64,000 nucleotides of DNA from RGIG2945 sp045540355 (lineage in GTDB: Bacteria > Bacillota > Clostridia > Oscillospirales > Acutalibacteraceae). The position numbers and the translations under genes are program-made. The notes under the pieces are model-generated. The model was given only the letters and a program-made list of their open reading frames with translations. It did no database searches and had not been told where the DNA came from. Shown here one piece after another: positions 8,518-17,800 of the stretch (its first letter is position 1; every line of letters starts with the position of its first letter). The stretch lies in assembly GCA_045540355.1 (NCBI GenBank), contig JAZQHB010000053.1:1-64000 (forward strand), written 5' to 3'.

Positions 8518-9251
8518 TTATTCAAAACATCATCAAGCCAGGCAAGGCTCATCTCGACCCATGTCTGACAAACTTCAATAATCGGTCGTCTTCCGGGTGC
8601 ACCGCAGGTTGAATATTCAGCAACGGAAAAACCGTGTCCGCCCACGGAATAGATGTGTAAGTCAAACGGTACTTTATGTTTACTGAGCATTTCTGCGAAT
8701 CTTATCGAATTTATAACAGGAACAAGGTCATCATTTGATGCAGCAACAAGGAAAGTTTTTGGTGTTGTTTCGTCAACCTTATCGTCAAGTGCAGGTTGTT
8801 CCGGTGAAAGCACCTGAAGCATTTCCTCAATAATGCACGGATATGCCAGAATCATCGCTTTAGGTTTATTTTTACCCATTGTGCCGAGCTTAGCAGCAAG
8901 ATGTCCACCCGCAGAAAAACCTGCAACCGCGATTTTTTTAGGGTCAATCATAAATTCTTCAGCACGGCTGATTATTGTTTCCATCGCCTTTTCTGCATCT
9001 TCAAGCGGTCTCGGAAAAGCAGACTCTTCGTTCAAAGAATAGCGAAGAACAAAGGCATTGTAGCCTTTATTGTAATATTTCATCGCAACAACTTCAGATT
9101 CACGCTCCGAGCAAAATTTGTACCCGCCGCCCGGCATAACCAGCATCGCGGGTTTAACTGTGCAATGCTTCATCTCGGGTGATGCTTCATGGATATATGT
9201 TGTGAGAGTTGATGTTCTGTCTTCAAAAAGTTTAATTGTTTCCGTTACCAA
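8514..9251 (-). CDS. Alpha/beta-hydrolase esterase (BD-FAE / acetyl-esterase type), copy 2
   Basis: A 245-residue paralogue of the esterase at 7519-8271 with the same landmarks: MPGGGY oxyanion motif (39-44), G-F-S-A-G nucleophile elbow (Ser113), and 'GGHGF' histidine. The two copies share near-identical stretches ('RPLEDAEKAMETIISRAEEF'). The start codon is TTG at 9251, preceded by an AGAGGTG site; no in-frame ATG fits better. It begins 21 nt after the membrane-protein gene at 9273-10256 and may be the tail of that transcription unit. Confidence 0.85.
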   Translation of the reverse strand: MVTETIKLFEDRTSTLTTYIHEASPEMKHCTVKPAMLVMPGGGYKFCSERESEVVAMKYYNKGYNAFVLRYSLNEESAFPRPLEDAEKAMETIISRAEEFMIDPKKIAVAGFSAGGHLAAKLGTMGKNKPKAMILAYPCIIEEMLQVLSPEQPALDDKVDETTPKTFLVAASNDDLVPVINSIRFAEMLSKHKVPFDLHIYSVGGHGFSVAEYSTCGAPGRRPIIEVCQTWVEMSLAWLDDVLNN

Positions 9252-9272
9252 AATTTACACCTCTTTCGTGTT

Positions 9273-10256
9273 TCAAGATGCATTACGAGTCGTTTTTATA
9301 ACCTTATTTGCAGTCGAGGAATTTGGAGTTGCAACATTACTCTTGGTTGTGTTGAGTGCCGTTGTTGAATTACCCTGCACTACTGTTGAGGTTGTATTTT
9401 TAGTCACAGGAGTTGTTACCTGCGGATTCGTAGGTCTTGTTGCACTTGTTGCTTCAACAGGTCTTGTAACACTCGGAGTTGTGTTTGTTTCTGAAGTCAG
9501 AAGCTCGCTTTCATCAGAAGCATTATACTCGTTTCCGATTTGAAGCTCAATCTCCATACGCTGAGTGCCAATAACCTCAAAAGTCATACTGTCGTATGCG
9601 GTAACATACATTGTAACTTCATGCATACCGTAGTTCAAAGTTTTTGTAAGTGCAATTCTCTGCATACATTTTCCGGGTGCGATACCCATTGAACGGAAAA
9701 TGATGTCATCTTCTTTATCCATAATTGTGACAATCATCGTGCAGTCATTCATTGTAAGATTGCTGAACATGATTGTACCTTCATTATATTTTTCGTCAAT
9801 CTCAATTGAGGGACGGCAATAAAATTTGAACTTTCTCTTATCGCCTTTGATTTTTCGTTTGATTTCATCATATCTCTCAAGTTGAGTTTCTTCGTCAACC
9901 GTGATGTCGGCAGCAACGCTGGCGGTTGCGTTTTGTCCGTTGTATTCAGATACAGCTAACTCAGGGACCCCGCTTGAAAAAGTAACAATGAGTATTATTA
10001 CAACAGCAACAATTACCGCAAACACGGCTGAAGCCCAAACGAGCTTTTTGTGCTTTTTGATTTTTTGACAAAAAGCACAAGGCTTCTTTTCTGACTTTGT
10101 TTTTTTAGTATTCTTTTTGTTTTCAGGAGCTTTTTTTACCTCAGCTTTTGTTTTTTCAACATCATTTTCAGGTGTAGAAAATTTCGCCTTCGGTGCTACC
10201 GCAGGCGAATTATTATTTTTGTTTTTACTTTTGTTTTTATACTTGTGTTTAGCCAT
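9273..10256 (-). CDS. Single-pass membrane protein with CxxC, beta-rich ectodomain and Thr/Ser-rich tail
   Basis: A 327-residue protein. Residues 1-65 are Lys/Asn-rich and presumably cytoplasmic, ending in a C-A-F-C pair (about 59-62) beside a basic stretch. One transmembrane helix follows (about 69-95), then an extracytoplasmic domain (about 100-245) with a regular beta pattern, and finally ~75 residues rich in Thr/Ser/Pro/Asn that look like a cell-wall-spanning or glycosylated stalk. No LPxTG motif is present. No family recognised. It is the last member of the SipW-type surface locus (20 nt after the preceding subunit gene), so a structural or anchoring role is plausible. Confidence 0.75.
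   Translation of the reverse strand: MAKHKYKNKSKNKNNNSPAVAPKAKFSTPENDVEKTKAEVKKAPENKKNTKKTKSEKKPCAFCQKIKKHKKLVWASAVFAVIVAVVIILIVTFSSGVPELAVSEYNGQNATASVAADITVDEETQLERYDEIKRKIKGDKRKFKFYCRPSIEIDEKYNEGTIMFSNLTMNDCTMIVTIMDKEDDIIFRSMGIAPGKCMQRIALTKTLNYGMHEVTMYVTAYDSMTFEVIGTQRMEIELQIGNEYNASDESELLTSETNTTPSVTRPVEATSATRPTNPQVTTPVTKNTTSTVVQGNSTTALNTTKSNVATPNSSTANKVIKTTRNAS
10048..10080. repeat. 12-bp perfect inverted repeat inside the membrane-protein gene
   Basis: TTGTGCTTTTTG (10048-10059) is exactly complementary to CAAAAAGCACAA (10069-10080) around a 9-nt loop. It lies in codons for the CxxC and basic stretch just before the transmembrane helix. No T-run follows, so it is not a standard terminator. 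Confidence 0.5.
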
Positions 10257-10276
10257 AAGAATTTACCTTCCGTTAT

Positions 10277-10945
10277 TTATTCCCACGGGAGTTTTTCAAT
10301 ATCCCAATACTGCATATATCTGTTAATCTGAACCGCATCAACTTCAACAATGAGTTTAAGAGTAGCTTCTATCTCAGAGTTTTCAAAAGGAGCCATATCA
10401 AGATTATCTGCAAAGAATCCGTCAGTAATCAAGGGATATTTTTCCCAATCCTCATTTGATGTTGCATTGATTTTGTTTTTGAGATAAATGCAGTAATCAT
10501 CTTTTCTGTTATCAAACCACTCGTAATTTTCTGAGGTTGAGATGCCGTAAGGTACCTGAGCCTCAAACTGTGAAACATGAGTATTGCCGTCTTCACCCGT
10601 ATAAGTAACGCTGTGAATCATACGCACTCTGAGATAGCCGTAGCCTTTGCCTTTATATAAAGCGTCAACTCTGAGGTTGCCTATATAGTTATCAGCATTT
10701 TTATCCATGCTGAGTTCGATACCGTTTTGAGCTGCTTCTTTGGTGACATCAACCGGACCGTTAGCAGTTTCAAAATAGATGTCAGCAGCTGTATTAAAAT
10801 TTGAAATATTGAAGGCGTTATAAATCATTCCGCCGAAATCCGTATAGAACCATGCAAGCGTTACTGATACAGCCAAAACTGCCGCTACGACAATCAAGAC
10901 TATACTCGTCACCCGTTTTGTGTCTTTGACTTTCATATTTTTCAA
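10277..10945 (-). CDS. SipW-dependent-type secreted subunit (TasA/camelysin-like) A
   Basis: A 222-residue protein whose N-terminus is a SipW-cognate signal peptide: basic residues, a hydrophobic core (SIVLIVVAAVLAVSVT) and the L-A-W-F-Y-T-D cleavage-region motif at about 30-36. The mature part is predicted beta-rich ('GNLRVDALYKGKGYGYLRVRMIHSVTYTG'). It ends one transcription unit segment in which peptidase genes alternate with substrate genes. The likely start is a TTG at 10945, nine bases after GGAGG; an ATG three codons later (10936) is the alternative. Function is inferred as a fibre or matrix component. Confidence 0.75.
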   Translation of the reverse strand: MKNMKVKDTKRVTSIVLIVVAAVLAVSVTLAWFYTDFGGMIYNAFNISNFNTAADIYFETANGPVDVTKEAAQNGIELSMDKNADNYIGNLRVDALYKGKGYGYLRVRMIHSVTYTGEDGNTHVSQFEAQVPYGISTSENYEWFDNRKDDYCIYLKNKINATSNEDWEKYPLITDGFFADNLDMAPFENSEIEATLKLIVEVDAVQINRYMQYWDIEKLPWE

Positions 10946-10975
10946 CAGAATGCACCTCCGTTCTTAAAATGTAGA

Positions 10976-11755
10976 TTATGCTTTGTCTTCTTTCTTTACA
11001 GAATTATAATAGCTGTCAATCGCACCGTCTGTATCCTGAATTGCAGTAAGAATAATGCGAGCATCAGTTGATAATGTCTGAACTTTATTATCGGTATCGT
11101 CCAAAGTTGCACCCACAATATCATGGTCTGCCCAGAACAATACTCTCAATGTCATCGAGGTTGATGCAGGAATTTCGACATAATGCTTCTGATAATCAGC
11201 CAAAACAGACATTCTGTTGTCAGAAGTTACAGCTGTGTCGCCGCTGTAAGCGACAATACTCTCTTCCATAGCTTCTCTTACTGAAGCATCATTCTCATTT
11301 ACATCATAAAAGAAATAGCTTACGTTTAAATCATTTTTTGCAGTATCTCCGGGATTTTCAGGATTGAGAATACCGCCGTCAAGAGAAACATAAATACGAG
11401 CCGGAACATTACCTGAATTTGTGACAAGTACATCCTTTTTATAAACGATCTTGTCGTTCGAGCCTTCTTCAAATTCATGTGCATTATTGAAATCAATTTC
11501 AGCATCTGCACTTGCTTTTTTGTTTTCAACCTGACCGATGTAATCGTTGAACTTTGTTGTTGCGTCAAATGTTACATCAGCATCTACAACAAACTGACCC
11601 GTTGATACATCAAAAGTACCAAAAGTAAAATCAGCTTCAAGATCTGTGCCGTCATACAACCAGGCACCTGTCGGTGTGAGTGTTGCAAAATAACCCAATG
11701 ATAATGTAAAAGCAATTACAAGTACCAATGAGACTATTTTCTTAGCATTTTTCAT
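10976..11755 (-). CDS. SipW-dependent-type secreted subunit (TasA-like) B
   Basis: A 259-residue secreted protein. The signal peptide (MKNAKKIVSLVLVIAFTLSLG) leads into 'GAWLYDGTDLEADFTFGTFDV', which resembles the start of mature TasA/camelysin proteins. The central 'DVLVTNSGNVPARIYVSLDGG' and 'YVEIPASTSMTLRVLFWADH' are the beta-strands typical of this jelly-roll family. Its gene overlaps the 3' end of the peptidase gene 11742-12248 by 14 nt, suggesting translational coupling of enzyme and substrate. The ATG at 11755 is chosen for its GGAGGTGA site; a longer open frame to 11791 lacks one. Confidence 0.8.
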   Translation of the reverse strand: MKNAKKIVSLVLVIAFTLSLGYFATLTPTGAWLYDGTDLEADFTFGTFDVSTGQFVVDADVTFDATTKFNDYIGQVENKKASADAEIDFNNAHEFEEGSNDKIVYKKDVLVTNSGNVPARIYVSLDGGILNPENPGDTAKNDLNVSYFFYDVNENDASVREAMEESIVAYSGDTAVTSDNRMSVLADYQKHYVEIPASTSMTLRVLFWADHDIVGATLDDTDNKVQTLSTDARIILTAIQDTDGAIDSYYNSVKKEDKA

Positions 11756-12248
11756 CCGACTCACCTCCGTTATTTCTTCGTTTGTTTGCATAGGAAATTC
11801 TGAAAAGCAGTAAAACCACTGCTATAACCGCAAGGACTATCAATACATCTTTGCCGTAAAGCGAAAAAGACAAATATCCTGCAAAGGGTATTGAAAACCA
11901 ATAGACACCTGTAATATCGTCTGCCGTAACCCATGCGGGATCAAGCGTTTTATTGTTGTCACCTTTTGTTAAAACAGATTTTTTATCTGTATCAATTTCT
12001 GTTATTCTATGCGTTGTGAATTGTGCATTTTCACCATGGGTAAAAGTTATTATATCACCGACTTTTAAGTCTGCAAAAGCAATATCTTTAGAAAAAATCA
12101 CATCGCCCTTTGAAAACATCGGCTCCATGCTTTTACTTAATACTGCGTAGCCCTTTGCACCGCTTATTAGAATAAAACCTACAAAAAGTATAACCGCTGA
12201 CATGATAATAACAAAAAAATTAAACAGTATATTTTTAAAAACTTTCAT
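11742..12248 (-). CDS. SipW-type signal peptidase I (C)
   Basis: A 168-residue membrane serine protease of family S26, ER/archaeal (SipW) type, with N-terminal (about 10-30) and C-terminal (about 132-150) transmembrane helices. The catalytic Ser is in S-K-S-M-E-P (Ser40) and the base is a His in T-T-H-R-I (His80) in place of the Lys of ordinary bacterial enzymes; 'GDIITF' and 'TKGDNN' are the other conserved boxes. It would remove signal peptides from TasA/camelysin-like substrates. It sits directly upstream of subunits B and A and directly downstream of subunit C, so those are its probable clients. Confidence 0.9.
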   Translation of the reverse strand: MKVFKNILFNFFVIIMSAVILFVGFILISGAKGYAVLSKSMEPMFSKGDVIFSKDIAFADLKVGDIITFTHGENAQFTTHRITEIDTDKKSVLTKGDNNKTLDPAWVTADDITGVYWFSIPFAGYLSFSLYGKDVLIVLAVIAVVLLLFRISYANKRRNNGGESDEKC

Positions 12249-12249
12249 A

Positions 12250-12969
12250 CTAAATCTTAAACTCGCCTATGTCTTCCCAAGTTGCAAATTCACCCTGTTT
12301 TGCCTGGAATATCAAAGTTACCGTTGAATCTTTCCCTGAGTATTGGTCTCTTTCTATTGCTTCACCGTTGTATTTTATATTCTTAATAAAGCTGATTTCT
12401 GAACCGTTGCTGTCTGTAGCTGCCGGAATATCTGAAACTAATTCGCCGTTAACAGTTGTTCCGTAAATATAATATCCGTTCTCGGATTTCCACAAATTTG
12501 AATCTGTAAATTCAATAACAAAACCGTCAGTCGCATTCGGTCTTACGGTATCAACCAATTTGAATCGAATTTCTGTCGGAATTGTAGATTTGTTGACAAG
12601 CTTCAGCGTGCCAAGCAAAATTTCATCACCCGGAAGAACTCTTTTACCTTCTTTCCTTGTAGTGGAAGTGGTCTCGGGCTGTTCAACGCTTTCATCTTCC
12701 TGAGAAGTCTCAGACTGCTCGTCGTTTTCGATTACCGGAGTATCTGCTTCGGATTGCTCCTTAGTGACTTCTTCTGCAGTCGTTTTTTCTTCCCACTTGA
12801 AGGTACTGCCTTCGTCAGGAGTATATGTAAGCTCATAATTTACATCACCAACTATGAAGCTTTGTGTTAAGTATGAATCAACCGTAAACCAAGCAAATGT
12901 ATTTTGAAAGAGAGTTGCAGACAAAAATGCCGCAACAACCAAAACAACACTAAGAATTCTTTTCTTCAT
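12250..12969 (-). CDS. SipW-dependent-type secreted subunit (TasA-like) C
   Basis: A 239-residue protein with a SipW-cognate signal peptide (MKKRILSVVLVVAAFLSATL) ending in F-A-W-F-T-V-D at about 25-31. An acidic, Thr/Glu-rich linker (about 60-110) interrupts the beta-rich domain, which resumes with 'GDEILLGTLKLVNKSTIPTE'. Its 5' end overlaps the preceding peptidase gene (12950-13477) by 20 nt and its stop is one base from the next peptidase gene, so it is flanked on both sides by SipW-type enzymes. Confidence 0.75.
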   Translation of the reverse strand: MKKRILSVVLVVAAFLSATLFQNTFAWFTVDSYLTQSFIVGDVNYELTYTPDEGSTFKWEEKTTAEEVTKEQSEADTPVIENDEQSETSQEDESVEQPETTSTTRKEGKRVLPGDEILLGTLKLVNKSTIPTEIRFKLVDTVRPNATDGFVIEFTDSNLWKSENGYYIYGTTVNGELVSDIPAATDSNGSEISFIKNIKYNGEAIERDQYSGKDSTVTLIFQAKQGEFATWEDIGEFKI

Positions 12970-13477
12970 CGGTTTTACTCAACTCCTTCCTCTTTGTTCT
13001 GTAAAGTTCAATTTCAATTGCAAGCCATAAAATAATTACAACACCTGCAACAATACGACCCGCTGTTGAATTTAAAGCTTCGATCACATACCCCATAAAA
13101 GGTAATATATATATCACTCTGCCCTTTACAAACTTATATGATGTCGGCAAAGGGTCACGCGTATCATTCGCATCGCCTTTTGTATATATTAACTGTTCGT
13201 TATTGTCTAATTTATATACCCTATGTGTAAATCTTTTCGTTGTGTCTTCGGATTCAAATGTAAGCATATCGCCCACTCTGATATCTTCAAACCCAACCTT
13301 TTCTGTAAATACTATGCTTCCTTTTGTAAATGTCGGTGCCATACTGTCACTTTCTACAAAGTAACCCGACAAACCCATCGCTTTGGGGATTAAGGATATT
13401 GCCGTTACAAATAAAAAAAATATAATAACAACAATCGTGGCAATATTACTTATAAGTTTTATCTTCTTGGTTGCCAC
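12950..13477 (-). CDS. SipW-type signal peptidase I (B)
   Basis: A 175-residue S26 signal peptidase of the Ser-His type: Ser45 in 'VESDSMAPTF', His85 in 'FTHRV', plus 'VGDMLTF' and 'TKGDAND' boxes. Transmembrane helices lie at about 10-32 and 140-160. The start codon is GTG at 13477, with an AGGAAGG site upstream. It overlaps both its upstream neighbour (another peptidase) and its downstream neighbour (subunit C), which points to a tightly coupled operon. It differs enough from the other three peptidases here to suggest separate substrate preferences. Confidence 0.9.
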   Translation of the reverse strand: MATKKIKLISNIATIVVIIFFLFVTAISLIPKAMGLSGYFVESDSMAPTFTKGSIVFTEKVGFEDIRVGDMLTFESEDTTKRFTHRVYKLDNNEQLIYTKGDANDTRDPLPTSYKFVKGRVIYILPFMGYVIEALNSTAGRIVAGVVIILWLAIEIELYRTKRKELSKTDEEKNS

Positions 13478-14030
13478 CGCTATCCTTCCTATCAGCCGCT
13501 ATTTTGCGGATATTCATTACTTCTGTAAATATAATTGCAACTAACGGTACAATCAACGCAAAGAACATAAATTCCTGAGTTGCAATCACCTTAAATACTT
13601 TTCCGAAAAATGATGACGACCCGATAACTTTACCAATCAATTGGTCATCATACACATAATAATCATCAGGCTTGAAGTTTGCAACACCTTTGGTCACAAA
13701 ATACTTTTCGCCTTTTTCGTCGGTTTTTATCTCGTGAATTCTGTGCGTATTGGGTAAACCCTTAATTTCGGGATCTGATGAAAAAAAACATATATCATCA
13801 CCGACTTTTAGGGAATCCCACTCTGTTTTTTCTATCAAAAGCATATCACCTTTTTTGTAATCAGGCAGCATACTTTCCGTTGATACTGTCACAAAGCTAT
13901 AACCGAATAACGACGGTAAGCCTTGCTTACTTGAAGTAAGAATCAAAACAAATGCCAATATACCGATAATCAACAAAATAACACTTATTGAGTTGATTAT
14001 TATACGGATTGTTTTTTTGAAACCGGACAT
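13446..14030 (-). CDS. SipW-type signal peptidase I (A)
   Basis: A 194-residue S26 protease of the Ser-His type: catalytic Ser53 in 'VSTESMLPDY', His96 in 'NTHRI', with 'VGDDICFF' and 'TKGVAN' equivalents of the conserved boxes. In the last box the usual Gly-Asp is replaced by Gly-Val, so the residue that helps shape the active site is altered. Transmembrane helices are at about 10-32 and 150-172. The gene is 29 nt after the subunit D gene and overlaps peptidase B by 32 nt. Confidence 0.9.
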   Translation of the reverse strand: MSGFKKTIRIIINSISVILLIIGILAFVLILTSSKQGLPSLFGYSFVTVSTESMLPDYKKGDMLLIEKTEWDSLKVGDDICFFSSDPEIKGLPNTHRIHEIKTDEKGEKYFVTKGVANFKPDDYYVYDDQLIGKVIGSSSFFGKVFKVIATQEFMFFALIVPLVAIIFTEVMNIRKIAADRKDSGGNQEDKTYK

Positions 14031-14059
14031 TGCTCTGCCTCTTCTTCAAGTTTTATTAT

Positions 14060-14821
14060 TTAAGCTTCCGGTATGTTATCCGGATCGGAGTTTTCACCGG
14101 GATCGGGTGTTTCGTTTGTTGTTGCATCATCATACATCATAATGATGTTAACCTTGCCGATTTCCAAGGTTGCGTTGCTGAGAATATTGTGTTCATCACC
14201 GATATCCTGACCCGGAATCATCAAAGAATAATAAATCGTTACTTTTTCGCCTGCTTTGATAACAACAGACGGAGCCTGGGGTTCTGTAGGTGCTTCCGTT
14301 GTTGTTTCATCTTCTTCCTCATCATCAGCACTTTCACCGAAATAACCAATTCTAACGATAGAAATATTTTCTACACCTTTGCCGATATATGAAGCAAATT
14401 CATAGTTTTCAACATCTGTCGGCGGATCTCCTGCACCTTCAACAACATAAGATCTAATAAATGTATGTTCTCTTACATCATATTCGAGTTCTGCTGCACT
14501 GTCAGGATCGGTAACCTTCAAGCCTTCAAGAGAAACCGAATAACCTAAAACATCTTTGTTTTCAGGTGCCGTGACTATCGCTCTGTAGCGGTATTCCTTA
14601 CCCGGTATAAGCATACCTGTTGTCGTGGTACTGCTGCTGATGTCGACCCAGTTACCGTTTTCGTCTTCTACTTCATAATCAACCTCAATCTTGTCAATCG
14701 AAGTACTGATAGGTTCAACGCTTGCAGTATCAATCGTCGCAAACCACGCCAAGGTCGCTGCAAGAAGCAGGAGAGCCGAAGCAATCACCATTATTAAATT
14801 TTTAATAATTTTCTTGTTCAT
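14060..14821 (-). CDS. SipW-dependent-type secreted subunit (TasA-like) D
   Basis: A 253-residue protein with a SipW-cognate signal peptide (MNKKIIKNLIMVIASALLLL) ending in T-L-A-W-F-A-T (about 23-29). The following 'DTASVEPISTSID' closely resembles the same region of the subunit at 35365-36111, so the two probably form related structural folds. An acidic Thr/Glu/Pro linker (about 165-180) separates two beta-rich parts, and the tail is again acidic and Pro-rich. It lies between the giant GLUG gene and peptidase A, with a GGAGGG ribosome binding site. Confidence 0.75.
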   Translation of the reverse strand: MNKKIIKNLIMVIASALLLLAATLAWFATIDTASVEPISTSIDKIEVDYEVEDENGNWVDISSSTTTTGMLIPGKEYRYRAIVTAPENKDVLGYSVSLEGLKVTDPDSAAELEYDVREHTFIRSYVVEGAGDPPTDVENYEFASYIGKGVENISIVRIGYFGESADDEEEDETTTEAPTEPQAPSVVIKAGEKVTIYYSLMIPGQDIGDEHNILSNATLEIGKVNIIMMYDDATTNETPDPGENSDPDNIPEA

Positions 14822-14855
14822 GATTGGCCCTCCTGCCTAAAGTTATAAATTCTTA

Positions 14856-17800
14856 TCAATTTGATTTGACTATTGCATCAATCAAGCTGTCCCAAATTGC
14901 TCTTACGCCCCAACCGTTATCTTTAACTATATCGATTGTGACTGTTACATCCTCACCTGATTCAAGCTGTACGAAGTAGCCGTACTCACCTTCCTGCATT
15001 TCACAAGAGAGTGTGTTGCCGCCACCGTCAACAGCAGATACGGAGAATTTGTAACCCTGCGGTAATTTTGCTCCGACATAGAATCCGTTAACTGCAAGTG
15101 AAACTGCGAAATCATCAAGATTTGTCTGACTCTGAGTTGCCAACGATGTCATAAAGTTCGTTGTTGTAACATCAGATGTTTCTTTCTTACCGTGTTTGTT
15201 CTTGAGCAATGCCGCTAAGCTCTGATTGTTACCAATCTCGCCTGTTGTATCGTTAAATACAACATCAAGTGCAACAATTCTTACGAGGCTGAATTCAGCG
15301 TACCTTGTGACATAAGTGTCATCAATTGTGATATTCAAGCCTGCACTTTCGATACCGGAATCTTCATCATAGACAAAGTCGGGATCAGCAGATGCATTGA
15401 TTGTAGTGCCGTCTGTTACTTTGAAGAAGCCTAAGTCAGCTTCTGCAGGCGACATTGTAATAACACTGTCAATGTTTGTGAAGTCGATATCCTTATAGTT
15501 GGATATTGTACCTGCGTTGACTCCGATTGTGATTGTAATCGGTGTTGTTGCAAATTTAAGACCTCTTGCAAATTTAACTGATTCACCGTTCAATGAAATC
15601 GGACTTGTGTAAAGACCGCTTGCGTCGTACCAGCCTTCTCTTGAGTTGGACTGCATTGCCTTTGTTGTCATTGCAGAAACACCTGTTACAACTGCTTCAC
15701 CCTGTGAACCCACAGGAGTTCTTGTAAGAGCGAGCTGTTTGTCATAATCAGCATCTTCAAGTGTTGCAGTATCTGACATTCCGCCAATGAAGAGTCCGAT
15801 ATTTGACGGAGTGGCTTCATTTACATCCTTGAGGTCAGATGCGTATGAAACAGCTTTCATTGAGGATGTGTTTGCAAGATAACCTGCAATACCGCCTGCG
15901 TAAACAGTATCATTACCGCTTACTTCGATGTATGTGGTTGAAAGGCAATTTTCAACTGTGTTCTCAGTATCAACATAACCGACAACACCGCCGATATATG
16001 AATTTGTACCACTGAACATAGTCTTACCTGTTGTTACACAACCAGACAATGTAGCACCGTTCTCGGTTCTGCCGACAAGTCCGCCGACTGTAATATAATC
16101 GCCGGTTGCTGTAATATCAGCATTTGCATAACAGTTGGTCACGCTGCCGAGTACCGTCTGAGCAAGTACACCTGCAAGCTTAGGCTCATCCGCCGTACCG
16201 CCTGTTACTTCAACCTTGGCATCAAGAATACCAAGATTGTCGATTGTGCCTGTAACTGTTCCAAAGAGTGACAACTGGTTATCGTTGATTACGAGAGATT
16301 CAATCGCATATCCGCCATAAAGCTTACCTGCCAATTCAGTTATCGGATATCTGAGAGTAAGATCCTCATTCATGAACCTTGTATCCTTGAGAGTATCCAT
16401 ATCAATATCAGCTGCTAACTTGTAGTTAACCTCTGCATCAGGTCCGTAGTAGTAAAGAGCCGCTAACTGCTCAGCAGTTGTAATCTGATACGGATTCTCC
16501 GCTGAACCGACACCGCTTGTGAAGTTCTTGTTCTGCGTACCTGTTGTGTAGTTGAATGACAATGTAGCTTTATATGTTGTTTCAGCAATTACCATCGGAA
16601 CATCAACAGCTGCTGTCAGAACACCGTTACCGGGAGTATTTCCGAGATTCAACTCAGTTGTTGTAAATGTTGCAACACCTGCATCAGCCTTGTTGCTCCA
16701 CAATACTGACAAGTCAGAAGCTATTGTCGCTGTTGAGTTGGTCGGCAAGCTGTCAATATACTGACTGTACGGAGTGTTGAGTGCCGCAGAGCTGAGGTTT
16801 GAATATGCTTTGAGCATATTTACTATACCTAAGCTGTAGTCATTGTGCTCTGTAACGACCGCTGCTACCTCCGGCTCTTTGCCGCTTTCGTCCCCGGTAT
16901 CACTACCTGTTTCGCCATCGTTTTCGTTGCCGTCGCCTTCTTCGCCACCTTCAGGTTCATCTGTAACAGGTGTGTCGTCTTCGACAACATCATACATACT
17001 TACTAAATCAACAATTGCTTTAAGCTGCGGATAGTTATTTCCGTTGATGTAATAATAATCTTTCTGCTCCTGTGTGAAAGTAGATAAGTTAAATACATCT
17101 TCGGTTAACAAACCGTGTTCATAAAGCTTATAGGTGCTGTTGCCTGCCATTGCTTTGTCGACAATCGCACCGTTTACATTACCGCTGTTGCTTGCACAGA
17201 ACATACATGTCTGTGTATCCGGCAAAGCATTATTTACAATCATACCTGAAGCATAGCAAGCCGTGATTGTTCCGCCGGCTTCATTTGTGCCGATAAATCC
17301 TGCAACATTACCTTTACCTGTAATGTTTGTTCTTGAGTAACAAGCAGTAATTTTGGCATTAGCCTTGTTTATACCGACGAAACCGCCAACACTTGCTGAA
17401 GCTGCAGTGCTTTCTGCATCACCCATACTGAACGAGTTTTCGATTGTGCCGTTATTAGCACCTACCAAACCGCCGAGTGTGCCTGCACCGTTAATATCAG
17501 CATTTACAACTGAAAGTGTGATTGTGCCGCCATCATTGAGACCGACAAGTCCGCCGGTTGTGGTTTTACCTGTAACCGTTGCTTCGGAAATTACTTCAGA
17601 AATTGTAGCCTTGTTGACAGCTGCGAGTGCACCCACATTGTTTGCGTTTGCACCTGATACATTACCATAAACAGCAATACCTTTTAATTCTCCGCGGTTT
17701 TCCGCAACGATACCAACATTTGTTGTTTGGGTTGAAGTGATATCAAGGTTTTCAAATATGAGATCATACATCTCGCTCTGAGCATCAAAGACTGTTGCCA

